Positions 46,464 through 57,564 of a stretch of 64,000 bases of DNA are shown here, one piece after another. Positions within the stretch are counted from its first letter, which is position 1. The number at the start of each line of letters is the position of its first letter. The position numbers and the translations under genes were made by a program. The stretch is from assembly GCA_002964805.2 (NCBI GenBank), contig PUDQ02000003.1, positions 3,534,001-3,598,000 of the forward strand, in the 5' to 3' direction. Under the pieces are notes generated by a model. It made no database searches and was not told where the DNA came from. It saw only the letters and a list, made by a program, of their open reading frames with translations. This DNA comes from Trametes villosa (lineage: Eukaryota; Basidiomycota; Agaricomycetes; Polyporales; Polyporaceae).

Positions 46464-47620
46464 ACCACGGCCACGCTGTGCCCATTGCTTACAACCCGCG
46501 CCGTTGGCCCGAGGCGAACAGCGCAGATTGTAAGAAAAGGGCACGACATGCCACGCTGTAGGCATGCGGCCAAGGTAATCACGACGAAGTCACTTCTCGC
46601 CGGCCGACAGAAAGAAAGCATACCCATGCGAAGCGTACCATCTAGTTGACGAAGACGAGAGCTTGAGGGACGATCTACCGGTAAGTTCGTCAGCACCGAT
46701 GACGCGCTATAGGAGAGCATCGCTCACCCGAGGTAGAGGCGGAAGAGGGAAGGCACCGCCCACTTCCAGGTCTGACACATCGCTGCCGTGGCAGCAACGT
46801 GAAGGCCGCCGCATGCCCCGTACGGCCGGGAGAATACCCCCGGCCTAGGGGAGCTCTCCAGGCGGCAGCGAGGCAGCTCAGGGGCGCCTGACAAAGGTAG
46901 AACCTGCCGCGCGCCGAAGCGCACGGAAGCCGCCGACAGCGTCGACCACACTAGGGCTAGTGGGCGACCCCCGTACGACCCGTACAGACCCGCTTCGATC
47001 CTGACGGGAGCTCGTAGGCTCGTTACAAAATGGGACGGTGCGGGGGAGGGGAGGGGAGAGGGCGTGGGCGTGGGCGTGGGGAGAGTTGGGTGGAGGGGAG
47101 GTGTGGGTTTCTTAAGGAGGACGGAGAGCGGCTGGCAGGTCAGCCTCTTGCCGCGGCGAGGCCGGGGAGGCTGTAGGGAGACGTTGCGGCGATCTTGGCG
47201 GGAAGCGAACTGCCGTGGGCCCGAACAGTGTGTGCGGCCAGCCTCCGAGTCTGGCCACCGTGACGGCGGGTCTGTTCACGCCCGTCCGATAGTGCTCTGA
47301 GTTGGGATGAGGAAGACGTCGCGTCCCGGTCTTCTCGGCCCCTGTTAATCTGAGCGAGATGTGTGGCAGCGCACGATACGCATCAGTCCGGACTCCGGAG
47401 GATGCGACGTCCTGGCGGAGGCTCGGAACTTCCATAGTCCGCACATATCTACGTGTTTCCTGCACATGCATACTCGCCTTGCGGTCGACGCGCAGGGTTA
47501 GCATGCCGAACCGACCATCCGAGTTGCAACGACCGTACTGCAACGAATTCTGATGTCGCGCAGGCCTTTGTGTACATTCAGTCATGAATACAAATTATTG
47601 AATAAAGACGTCGAGACTAG
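46464..47620 (+). repeat. R module copy 9
   Basis: Minus-strand intron at 46675-46727 (GTGAGC donor, CCGGTAG acceptor). 75-codon minus-strand frame at 46724-46951. G-rich tract from about 47042. The distal part is shortened but still ends in the TTGAAT(C/A)AA-type sequence near 47600 seen in copies 6 and 8. Confidence 0.85.
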
Positions 47621-47833
47621 GATACATTATCGCTGAGACATGAGGTATTCGAACGGCGTATCGGATGGAACGGGTCGGTGGGTCCCAGGTTAGTCTGTGT
47701 TTACAGTAAAGACCGTGGCGTTGAAATAGTGCGTGCGCGAGATACTTATATATACTATATCGGCGGCGGCGCGCTGGGAGCACAGCGGAGGGAGCTGGCA
47801 GGGGATCAGCGAAGTTTGGGGTTCAGCCGTACA

Positions 47834-49183
47834 TCAGTCCACGGGCTCCAACTTGACTCGCTTGCGCATGGGGGAGACTTTGGCCTGGGACAGACGACGG
47901 TCAGTTGGCTCGGCAATGAGGAGGATGGCAGGGAGATGAACTCACAGTGGGGGGCGGTGCGGCGCGCTTCAATGTCTTCCACGCATCGTCTTCCACAGGC
48001 TCCGCCTTGACTCGCGTAGGCGTGCGAGGTGGTTCAACCTAGAGCACTCGTGTTTTAGCCCTTCAGCGGGTCAAAGAACATGGAACGAGGAACCGACCTT
48101 CACTTTGGCATCGTCGATGGACCCCTGTACCCCTGCCTTAGGTTCCGGCGCGGCAGGTGCATTCTCCTTGGCGGATGCCGCTCGACGGCGTTCAAGCTGT
48201 AGTGCCCTCTTCGAGGCCCGCTTACGCGTCCGCTTCTGTTTCCTGCTCAAGGCCGGCGCCGGCGTCGGCTCCTTCGTCAAGCCCTGCGCTTCCAGGTATT
48301 CTGTCACAAGCCGCAGCAATTCGTTAGCGACACCGCACCGCGAGAGGCTTCTGGATATGTGGCTGCGTACCTTGTGGCTGATAACAGAACCTGAATAACG
48401 CCCACGGATCTGTGTTCGGGTTCATGAGGGTCGTCTCGTAAGCCCTGCAGGCAGAGGGATCTCTGACGCGCTTCGGAGACCCAAGACTAAAACCGACAAG
48501 CACCACACATAGTCAGCATGTAACCTCCGGCACAAGTACAGCGGGACGACGTACATAGCGCAGTGCTGGCCATCCTTTTTCATTCGCTCGTCGACGGGAC
48601 CGATCGGTTGAAGAGGCGGGTGGGGGATGAACGGAAGTAGGACGGGGTACGGCTTGATGAAATCGATCATGACATCAATCGTACCCAGTTCGCTGAGGTC
48701 CGCCACAGCGACCGTCTCGTCCTCTGTAGCGGGTTCGGGGGAGGAGTGAGATGAGTGATCGTCCGCCCAGTCGGAGCAGCGGGCTTACCGTTCGTTTTGA
48801 CAGTCGTTTTGAGCTTCGCGAACTTGAAATGCTGGAACCACTCTGGAGACACGGTGCGGAGGCCGTCGCGCTGCACCATCGCGCCAGGCGTGCACCTGGC
48901 CGCTCCAGCCATGCGGCCGTCTAGGTCGACGGTGAACTGGAAGTCATGCACGCCCTTCAGGTCCTTGACGTGGATGATGAAGGACTGAACGAGGGCCGGG
49001 TGCCCTCCGTGGTCAGCGCTGCATGGCGTGGTACTGGAGACACGCGCGAGAGACGCGGCTCACCTGGCCGGCTGTGCTCGGGATGAAGCATTTCGCAAAC
49101 CTCTTGCCCTTCACGACTGAGTATTCCGGGAGCCTGACGCCACGGCTATCAGTAATATAGACCTCGTACTTGCGCACTAGCAT
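47834..49183 (-). CDS. DUF7918-type protein
   Basis: Family of unknown function, abundant in Agaricomycetes. The ATG at 49183 opens MLVRKYEVYITDSRGVRLPE with YSVVKGKRFAKCFIPSTAGQ. After an intron, FIIHVKDLKGVHDFQFTVDL follows with DGRMAGAARCTPGAMVQRDG, all typical of the domain. Further exons give ELGTIDVMIDFIKPYPVL and a region ending near PWALFRF. The C-terminus is basic and probably nuclear-targeted (RKQKRTRKRASKR, then MRKRVKLEPVD and a stop at 47834-47836). About seven exons and roughly 350 residues, with no stops in the joined frame. It separates R copies 9 and 10. Confidence 0.7.
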
Positions 49184-49632
49184 GTTCAGTGCATAGGGTA
49201 GTGTGTGGGACGGGAAGGGGACTGAGGGGATGGGGATGGGGGTAAGGAGAGAGAGAGATTCGGAGGTTCGCCGAGTTTATCTGGGAGCCCGGGGCTCCAG
49301 CTCGCTCGCCGAATCCGAACATGACAGCGGCACCCGCTGTGCAGTCACACTATGCTCGAGCTGTGGCGGCGCCGCTTCGCCGGCACACTTCACGCCAATC
49401 CCGCTCGGGATCGCCCTTCGCGGCGCCGAAAGGTTGGATCGCCCAAGTTTGTGCTAAACACGTCTGCGCAACGAGTTCTGCACGCAGTAGAATAAATAAT
49501 TCGCGTGATATGCACAGCACGGGAGAACGGAGGGGTTCCACGACAACCTGATCCTCGATCGGGAGAGATGAACCGCGACGACATGGATGCGAAGCCCACA
49601 CACCTCTCCAATTCGTGACCGTCTCACAACCG

Positions 49633-50660
49633 ACCGCGGCCACGCTGTGGCCCTGTACTTACAACCCGCGCCGTTGGCCCGAGGCGAATGTCGCGAGTTG
49701 TAAGTAAAGGGCACACAATGACACGCTGGTAGTCATGTGGCCAGAATATGAAGACGAAGTGACTTCTCGTCATGAAGCCAAAACAAGACTGAAAGCATAC
49801 CAAACCATACCGCTGCCACAGCTAGTCGGGAACAGAGCTTGAAGATCTTGAGGGAAGAACTGAACGTGAGTTTGTTGGCACCTGTGATGCACTATAGACG
49901 AAGTCACTCACCCGAGGTAGAGGCGGATGAGGGAGGGGCACCGCCCACTTCCAGGTCTGACACATCGCTGCCGTGGCAGCAACGTGAAGGCCGCCGCACG
50001 CACCCGTACGGCCTGGAGAATACCCCCGGCCTAGAGGGGCTCTCCAGGCGGCAGCGAGGCGGCTCAAGGGCGCCTGACAAAGGTAGAGCCTGCCGCGCGC
50101 CGAAGCGCACGGAAGCCGCCGACAGGATCGATCGCACTAGGACAAGCGACCGATCCCCGTACGACTTGTACAGACCCGCTTCGATCCTGACGGGAGCTCG
50201 TAGGCTCGTTACAAAATGGGACGGTGCAGGGGAGGGGGAGGGAGAGGGCGTGGGCGTGGGCATGGGGAGAGGGCGTGGGCGTGGGGAGAGGGCGTGGGCG
50301 TGGGGAGAGGGCGTGGGCGTGGGGAGAGTTGGGTGGAGGGGAGGCGCGGGTCTCTTGACGAGGAGGCTTGTTTGGCTCGGTGGACGGATAGCGGCTGGCA
50401 GGTCAGCCTCTCGTCGGGGCGACGCCGGGGAGGCCGAAGGGCGACGTTGGCGCGATCCCAGCGAGAAGCGGATTACGCCCGATCATGAGTGTCGCCAGCC
50501 TCTGGGTCTGGCCACCGCGGTGAATGTGTTCCCGCCTGCCCGATCGTTCACTGACCTGTCAGCGTGAAGACGGCGGTCAGAGTCTGCCGACCTCGACGTG
50601 CTGTATGACATGGTCCGGCACGCATGGGTCGCAAGTGTCCAGAGATATGCGACGTCGTCG
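49633..50660 (+). repeat. R module copy 10, most divergent, without VPS16
   Basis: No VPS16 remnant precedes it (49184-49632 holds the DUF7918 5' flank and nothing recognised). The hairpin survives (CTTACAACC...GAGTTGTAAG). The minus-strand intron is at 49860-49911, 52 bp, with GTGAGT donor and GTTCAG acceptor. This acceptor sequence differs from all other copies, yet the AG is kept. The G-rich tract is expanded. It ends just beyond the Tim44-like gene's stop. Confidence 0.8.
50241..50330 (+). repeat. 19-bp minisatellite in R copy 10
   Basis: Unit TGGGGAGAGGGCGTGGGCG repeated about three to four times. The other nine R copies carry a single unit. Confidence 0.85.
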
Positions 50661-50673
50661 CGAATTAGTAGTA

Positions 50674-51893
50674 TTATGACGGTAGGATAAACCTAGACTC
50701 TAAGCCTTCATAAAGGCGATCACGAATGACCCACGGCGAGTTGAACCACATCCGCTTCTGGAACACGAGGTACTCGACGACCGGCTTGGGCTCAGTCTCA
50801 CTGATCCGAGCACCCGTCTTCTTCGAGTACGTCTCCACGCTCTGCCACTTCCTTCAGAGATCATGGTCCCTATACATTGCGGCAAAGTTGACGTACCTGG
50901 AGCGTGTCGAAGCGGACAACGGCCTGGACAGCGAGACGGCTCCCCATGCGCGGCGGCTTCACTCCGTAATACGCCTCGAGCGCGCGGATGCTCACAACCC
51001 TGCTAGGCGTCCGCTCTCCGTGAAACTTCCACACGTTGATGAAGCGAGGGTCTTGGTTGCGGAGAAGCCGCATATATACCGCTTGCTGCTCCCCAGCTGT
51101 GAGTTCCTTGATCGTTTTGTCGTCACGCCTACAAGGCGGGAGTTAGCCAGCGGCAGTCACACACGAAGTGAACGCACGTACGCCGCGACAGCCTCGTTGA
51201 CTTTCTTGTAGACTTCGAGTGCTGCTTTGCGGAAAGGCGCGAGCCAAGCGGTGGGCTTCGTGGACTGGGTGGAGAACAGCTGCCAGGACCACGGTGACTT
51301 GACATGCACGCCGGGTATTGACCCAGCCTTCGCCATGCGGTACAGGCTATGAAACGAGCGGCTTAGATGATGCTGCATCGCAGGAGGTCAAGAAAACGCG
51401 TCACGTACGACCGAGCATTGAATATCCAATTTCGCTGGTTCTGCACTATAGCTCGGAAATGGTCCGCCAGAGTAGCCCCATGCTTCTGCGAGCGCCATGA
51501 GGGCACATGCAGATCTGGGTACAGTTAGGTTTTGCTTCAAGAACATGCTTTGCTACACGTACCCAGCAGTTCTAGAGGCGCGGAAGAAATGTCCACCTCG
51601 TTCCTCTCCACCATCCTCTGCAGAGCCTCAAGATTCTTCAGCTCGTCCTCCGTTGACCGCTCTGCTGCAGTGGCATCCTGAGCCGCCTGCTGAGGGGTCG
51701 GGGCCTTCCCCGCTTTTCTGGACGTTGACGGGGGCGCGGGAGGAATGCCAGACCCGGTCGCCTTCGTCTTCTGAGCGGTGGCAGCGACAGCATAGCAGCG
51801 GTGCTGAGCGACCAAGCTAGAGGACCATGTCCGAGAAAGAGCGTTAGAGCGGCCCGCGATGTCGAGACATCTTCGGGACGTGCGGAGGGCCAT
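50674..51893 (-). CDS. mitochondrial Tim44-like / mL45-type protein
   Basis: Probable membrane-associated mitochondrial ribosome component or receptor of the Tim44-like fold (MRPL45/Mba1 group). The ATG at 51893 starts MALRTSRRCLDIAGRSNALS, an Arg/Ser-rich presequence. A Pro/Ala/Gln-rich linker ends in VDISSAPLELLG. The fold-typical part has FHSLYRMAKAGSIPG, TAWLAPFRKAALEVYKKVNE, an intron, KTIKELTAGEQQ, then WKFHGERTPSRVVSIRALEA, VQAVVRFDTLQ, an intron, and VETYSKKTGARI. It ends EYLVFQKRMWFNSPWVIRDR and a stop at 50674-50676. The exon between 51540 and 51370 is uncertain. The gene is immediately next to the end of R copy 10. Confidence 0.65.
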
Positions 51894-52115
51894 GGTCGCC
51901 GTGTCAAGCAGCGAGCGGGACGCCGCGGACGCTCCCGAGTGTCCGAGAAACCCTAACCTGAGCCAATCGGAGGAAAGCGCTTACGAACCGGGGCGGCGCA
52001 CGTGGCTGCTCGGCCTGTCTTTGCGCGTCGCTGTCGCCGACGGAACCCGCGTCTGCACACCTTGCCTGCACACCACCACCATCCCCTTCGCTCTCGACTC
52101 CCGCTCGTCCTCGCA

Positions 52116-52751
52116 ATGGCTGTCAGTACCCTCTTGGCCGTCTTACGTGTCTACAGTTGACTGATATGACTGCTATTAGCGTTCGTCCCGCTCCCGCCCC
52201 GCTGCTCGCCCTGCCGCCGCACCCGCCCCGCGGGCTGCTCCTGCCCCTGCCGCCCAGCAGACGCGTGGCGCGCACACCGCGACAGCACCTCACCCGACCA
52301 CTGCTCCTCCTATGAGCCAGGCACCCCCTGTGCCTCCCCACGCTCAGGCGCAGAGCGGCCAGCCTGGCATGCTCGCCCAGATGGCCGCCACAGCGGGTTC
52401 GGTCGCGGTCGGCTCGACGATCGGCCACGGTCTCTCGAGCATGCTCTTCGGTAGCTCCCACACCCCTGCGGCGCCGGAGGCCCCCGCTGCCGTTCCCGTC
52501 CAGCAGCAGCAGGCTGCGGGCATCAGCTGTGAGGTTCAGGCCAAGGGTGAGTACGCCGTCCTTGGAACCGTGAATGGTGCTGACAAATCGCTACGTAAAT
52601 CAGACTTCACCAAGTGCTTGGAGTCTGCGGACCTCCCCTCCTGCACCTGGTATCTCGAGCAGCTGAAGGCTGTGAGTAATCCCACGCATTTTCCTTCGTG
52701 CTTTTCTCATATGGTGACTTTCAGTGCCAGGCCGCGGCGTCCCGGTACTAG
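52116..52751 (+). CDS. MIX17/CHCHD2-type twin CX9C protein
   Basis: Small mitochondrial intermembrane-space protein imported by the Mia40 disulfide relay; relatives are yeast Mix17 and human CHCHD2/10. Four exons (52116-52121, 52180-52546, 52604-52671, 52725-52751) encode 155 residues. The N-terminus is Arg/Pro/Ala-rich (MARSSRSRPAARPAAAP). The central hydrophobic signature is GMLAQMAATAGSVAVGSTIG. The C-terminal domain shows both CX9C motifs across splice junctions: CEVQAKDFTKC and CTWYLEQLKAC. The first coding exon is only two codons. The spacing of both cysteine pairs supports all three introns. Confidence 0.92.
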
Positions 52752-55700
52752 GCCCTCGTTCAGGAGAACGCCCCCGATATAGTTAGCTAATCTAGCGTTA
52801 TACATGTTCTATGTTGCATAGCGCGAAGCCACCCCCCTTTCCATTCAGACCGTGCTCACGAACCATGTGAGGTGCTGCCGCGACAAACTACGGCAAGGCC
52901 AAGGTGCTTCGCACAGCTTCTGGAAACTCGCATCGGCGCCCTCGCGTGGTGTCAAGCGTATCATGAATGGATAGGACCCAGCCGCCTGGTATTGGTGGGA
53001 GTAAGCCTGTTTATATATAGACGCTTCTCGAGGACGCCTCCACCCCCTTGCAAAATGCCTTGCGGGGTGTAACACCGGTGCGCAGTTTTGTTATCGGGCT
53101 GGCTCTCATTTGGCTGTCAAACGTTCGGGATGCCGCGACAAGAAACCATAATCTCTTCCACGATCGTCTGCGGCAACAAGTACTAAGCCAAAGCGGGAGC
53201 GATGAATTGCCTTGTCGCGAGTGTACACCGAAGCGTAGGGTTCTCGCGTTCCACCCGGGAACGGGTATTGAGAAGGCCCTCGTTATGACAGAACCTTCGT
53301 TGGTACAACGCGAGCTATGTCGTCGTGGGTGGCCGTAGAAGCGAGCAGCTCCTCCATTTCCTTGCGCAGTCCTGCATGAACTATGTCGGCCACGGCTCGC
53401 GCCGCTATGGTGACTTATAAGGGTCGCAGGGGCTAGGCATACATTACGAGTACCAACCTAGAACAGTTCCATTGCCAAGACGTCGCAGAAGGCGGCAAGA
53501 TGGGTTCCAGGCCGCCGCGCAAAACGACCGGCGCAATAAACCTCGACTTGGAAGGGGAGAGCCTTGCACCAGGAAGTGCGATACGACAGGGTTGAATCAT
53601 CTCGCAGAACATGGTGCTGCTCATTCGCTCGTTGCTGTCAATGCGAGAACCTGTATGTATAGTTTCTACTCCCGGTGCCCAGTTGGGCGTGAACGTTTAC
53701 ACCCCGACGAACCAGTCCTTCAAGAAACGGTTGACCATGGACGAGCGCGATCTTGCTGAGTTGCCGGATCTGGAAACGACGTGGTTCGTAGGCGCCCAGC
53801 TGGTCCGCAACTTGGCTTCGTACCACCGACTCATTGTGTATCCCCATCCGAGCGGCGGGCTATATGCGCACCCAATCATACTTCATGCTTTTTTCTGGTA
53901 CACCCACAGGAATACTGCTCGTCCCACAAGCTCCGACCGTTACCAGAAATCGATCAGCGCGCCCCTGCGGACACTGACACGAGCAAGGTCTGATGCGAAA
54001 TCTGCCGTGGTGTACATGCGCATGGAAACACATCAGAATTACTTTCCCTACGCTGCCTACTCACCCCTGCTGCTCAGTTTAGAAAGCTCGCAACGTTCAG
54101 CTCGCTCAAGGTCTCTCCGTACCTCCGGGTCGACGGCGGATATCGGCGCAAACCCAGTTGTGCAACCAAGGTTACGTCTTAGGGGGGAAACGCTCGATAC
54201 CTCTACCATGGAGCATGATACGCTTTTACACATTACCGACGTTGAAGGGCGGGATTTTTGCCGACTCGCCAAACGAGAGATGCAATGTGAGTACCCAGTC
54301 TCACGTGGCAACCATAGAATTGAAGTCGTTCGTCGGTCTAGAAAGCGTCAGGCGAGTTCCTCTTCTTTCATTTCCATGGGTTCAAGTCGCTCCAGTGGCC
54401 ACATACCGCGTGCCTGGTTCATTTTCTAAAGCACTCAAATGTTTGCAGGGATGACATAACAGACTATTCTGCCTCGAACATTGGCGGGCCGCATGGGATG
54501 TCTTGCGGTCTCACAAAATGTCAGGTGAACCACAACCTTGACATCGGATACACACATTCCACAAGGAAGCTGACCAGGGAGCGAAACTAGTCGCATCGAG
54601 CGGTTTGTTTCACAGTCCAACAGAGCAGTACCCGCCCGGACCCTTCCATCCACCCCAGCCGGGGCCCGACGCCCGACATATTCAACGGGCTTCTCGAACG
54701 GCATGCCCCGCGCCCCATAATGAACGGGAAGAAGATGCACGCGTCCTCCGACAGATCTTGACGTGTTCCGTCGCCTCCCACCAATCGCAGCGGGCCCGCG
54801 CCTGGGAACTCGATACCGTCGTTATGGGCTCCTCTGCTCTCGTTCTCGTGGATTAGGCTTTCTTGCGTAAGCGCCGAGGCCTTCGATACCGCGGTTCCTC
54901 CGCACCCGCTGTCCGCGTCCGGTGCGCCTAGTCTGGCTGTCCCCTCCGCCCATGTCGGTTTCAATGTCTGTGCTCTCCACCCGCGCTCTATCCCTGGGAC
55001 TGCAATGGAAACAACAAGGCGCTTCTGACGCTGCTCCCCTTGGGATTACTCAGGCGAACCGCTGCGTCTCGCAATGTAACTATAGCTGGCCAAGTCCTTA
55101 TGCCGCTTACAACGCTGAACACCCACTGAACCCGGCCGTTGCAGCCCCCTGCGTCGGTCGAAGGTCGTCCACCGGCCGTTGGGACCCTGACATTGTCTCC
55201 TCCTTGGCCGGCGGGTGCGTTCGTGCCCTCTGCCTCGTTGCTACTGAACGGCTCGATCTAGATTTCGAAGTGCGGCTTATTCCCACGTTATGCCCCTATG
55301 ACCCATAATCCTCCGGCTGCGCAACACGCTGTCAATGTCGGCGACATGGTCTGCGTTGTCTTGCGCGAACTGCCTAACCTTGGTTCTCCTGGCTGCTACC
55401 GCAATTCTGGCTTATCTCCGGTCGTGCTCAGCTGGGGCTCGGCGTCATTCGACAGAAGCAAATCTGTTACCTTCCTGCATGTTCTAGGCTATCCTTACAG
55501 CCTTAGGGACGAGGCCAGCGTTCGGCAGACTCTTCCTACAACTCTCGGAAAGTAGGAAAGCTCGTGAAGAACGCCCAGTCGTGTCAAAATCGCATGTTCG
55601 CGTCCGTAGTATGTGCGACGTTCTGCAGAACCTTAGCCCAAGCTCACCCGCCGTCCACCAGTGCTCCCACGCTGCGGTCCTGTGACGGCGCGCGCGACAG

Positions 55701-57564
55701 CGCAGAAGACCCACGCCGGGGCCCGGTATGTCGCACGGGTAACGACGCGCGCCATCATCCGCCCTTCCCATATCGTGCGCCGTCCCGCAAATGGGCGCCG
55801 ACGCCCGTCGCGGCGGACGCTTTTTTGACGGTGTGAACGCGCTGCGCTCCCGCCGGCACTGGGCGCAGTGCGTTCTAGCTTGTGGAAGCGGGGAAGGAGC
55901 GCGCGGGGCGAACCCCCGTTCCTCGACCCGTCTCCAGCTGACAATCTAGCGCAAAGAATCGGCCGTGCGTATCTCCGACGCGCCTCTTCGGGCGCGACGC
56001 ACTCTCACAGGGCGAGACAATGACGAGAATGTTACGGCGGGGGGATCGTCGTGGTGATAGGGCTTCGTGTGTCACCCGGTTGGCCCTTCCGCGTTCATGT
56101 TCACGTCGCGACCCCTCTTCCAGGTGTGCCCCTGGGGAGTGCGGGGTATGATTGCGAGTCCGACGGTGGGTCCTGGATGTTCGACGGTGGACTTCATATG
56201 GCTGGGCTTCATTAAGTCCCTATGACGACCGAGGGCACTGGATCTGCTGGATCAGCTCGGGCTTGCCGATTCCGCAGGCCCTTCCCAACCGGGAACGTCG
56301 CGGTTCGCCGACAGGTGACGACGTTACGAAACGAACTGCGTTCAACTCCCATGAGCTCGACGAACAGCCGAGCAGCCCGGGCCCACTGGACGAAGAATTA
56401 TAGGTGAGTACGCACTCTTGTAGCACCGCGATATGTTCTGGGAACTTCAGCGCGTACCCTCGGGTGAAACATGACAACATGATACGACCAATTCGTAGGT
56501 CGGAATAATCAATGCTGCTCCCTTGAGCTCCAAGCTATCGTCACAAAGATGAGGCCTACCGCATTCCGGTGAGAGACCAACTGATAGAGGTTGCTAGCGA
56601 CTGATGGGAGAAGGCGGGTCTATCCACGGCACTTCGCAGCTCCATCTTACGAAGCCTGGGCCGTACGCAAAACGTTCATCCAATCCGGGGGCGTTGTGAC
56701 GCAGAACGACTGCAACACGAAGCTATTAGCTCTCCCGTGAGCTGCAAACCAAGCTGCACTGAATGTTGTGGCATTGATCGGTGGCCGAGCACGCGAAACG
56801 CTCGGAATTCTCGACGTCGGGTCGGGGCATCGGCTTGACGTCTCGACGCGTTTTGTGGGGTTGACCGACAGAAGCCGCCGTCGCTGATTCCAGGGGAAGT
56901 TACCGCGTTGCTTCTGATCGGACAGGGCGAAGTGCCTTACCGGGCCGGCTGAACAAGGCAGCCCTCGAATGCGGCAGGAGACTGAGATATGACGAAAGAC
57001 CCAACTTTCTTTCCAACGGCAGGCGCGCTGCTGCATGGGTGAATTGACATGAGAACGCCGGCACACGAGACGTCGGAGGTGGACTGGTGCAGAAGCTTGG
57101 GCTCGAATATGTCGTTATGCGCGGCCGCCCGCCGAGGACCCCAGACGCTGGATCGTGCCCGGGGGAGTGCCTCGCCTGAACCAGGAGCCCGGCAATTTCT
57201 ACCAAATGTGGGCGATCGACCCGCCTGCGATTGGCCGTCCTTGTGCTCACCCCTGCGGCGCCCTGCGGCACCTGCGCTGGAGGCTGGGCCCGCCAGCGTC
57301 GGGGAGAACGTCTGGCGCCTCTGCTGATCCCGCGGCTGGGACTACTGCACCGATCGGGAAGCTTCTGACCGGCATGCATCAGCTTAGCGCGGTACCGTGG
57401 ACACGGTACGCCGCGCTCGCGCACGAATAAAAGCCTCATGGACGCCGGTCTGAAGGCCGTTTCTCCAATGTCTCGGTCCTGTCGCCGGACAACGACGTTC
57501 ATCTCCTCTTCTACGCTTTTCTGAATTTCTTCTTCCCTGGTCTCGTCTGGTCGTCTCTCAAGCT
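52752..57564. other. 4.8-kb stretch without a recognised gene
   Basis: No family was identified on either strand. The longest open frame is 53611-54429 (plus, 272 codons, MVLLIRSLLSMREPVC start); it is mildly Ser/Arg-rich, has no clear intron or domain, and may be chance. The region shows no similarity to the VPS16 or R modules. Confidence 0.45.

Noticed and set aside
49184..49632. VPS16 remnant before R copy 10
   Set aside because: No stretch resembling any VPS16 exon or 3' flank could be found there.
9545..50660. R module as an LTR or DNA transposon
   Set aside because: No transposase, reverse transcriptase, terminal inverted repeats or constant target duplications were found. Its constant attachment to VPS16 3' ends and its conserved intron fit a co-duplicated gene better.
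9545..50660. CRISPR-like array from the regularly recurring hairpin
   Set aside because: Repeats are kilobases apart, the host is a eukaryote, and the sequences between them are VPS16 copies, not spacers.
53611..54429. 272-codon frame as a confident gene
   Set aside because: No domain, no splice support and no similarity I can recognise; kept only as a remark in the unassigned stretch.
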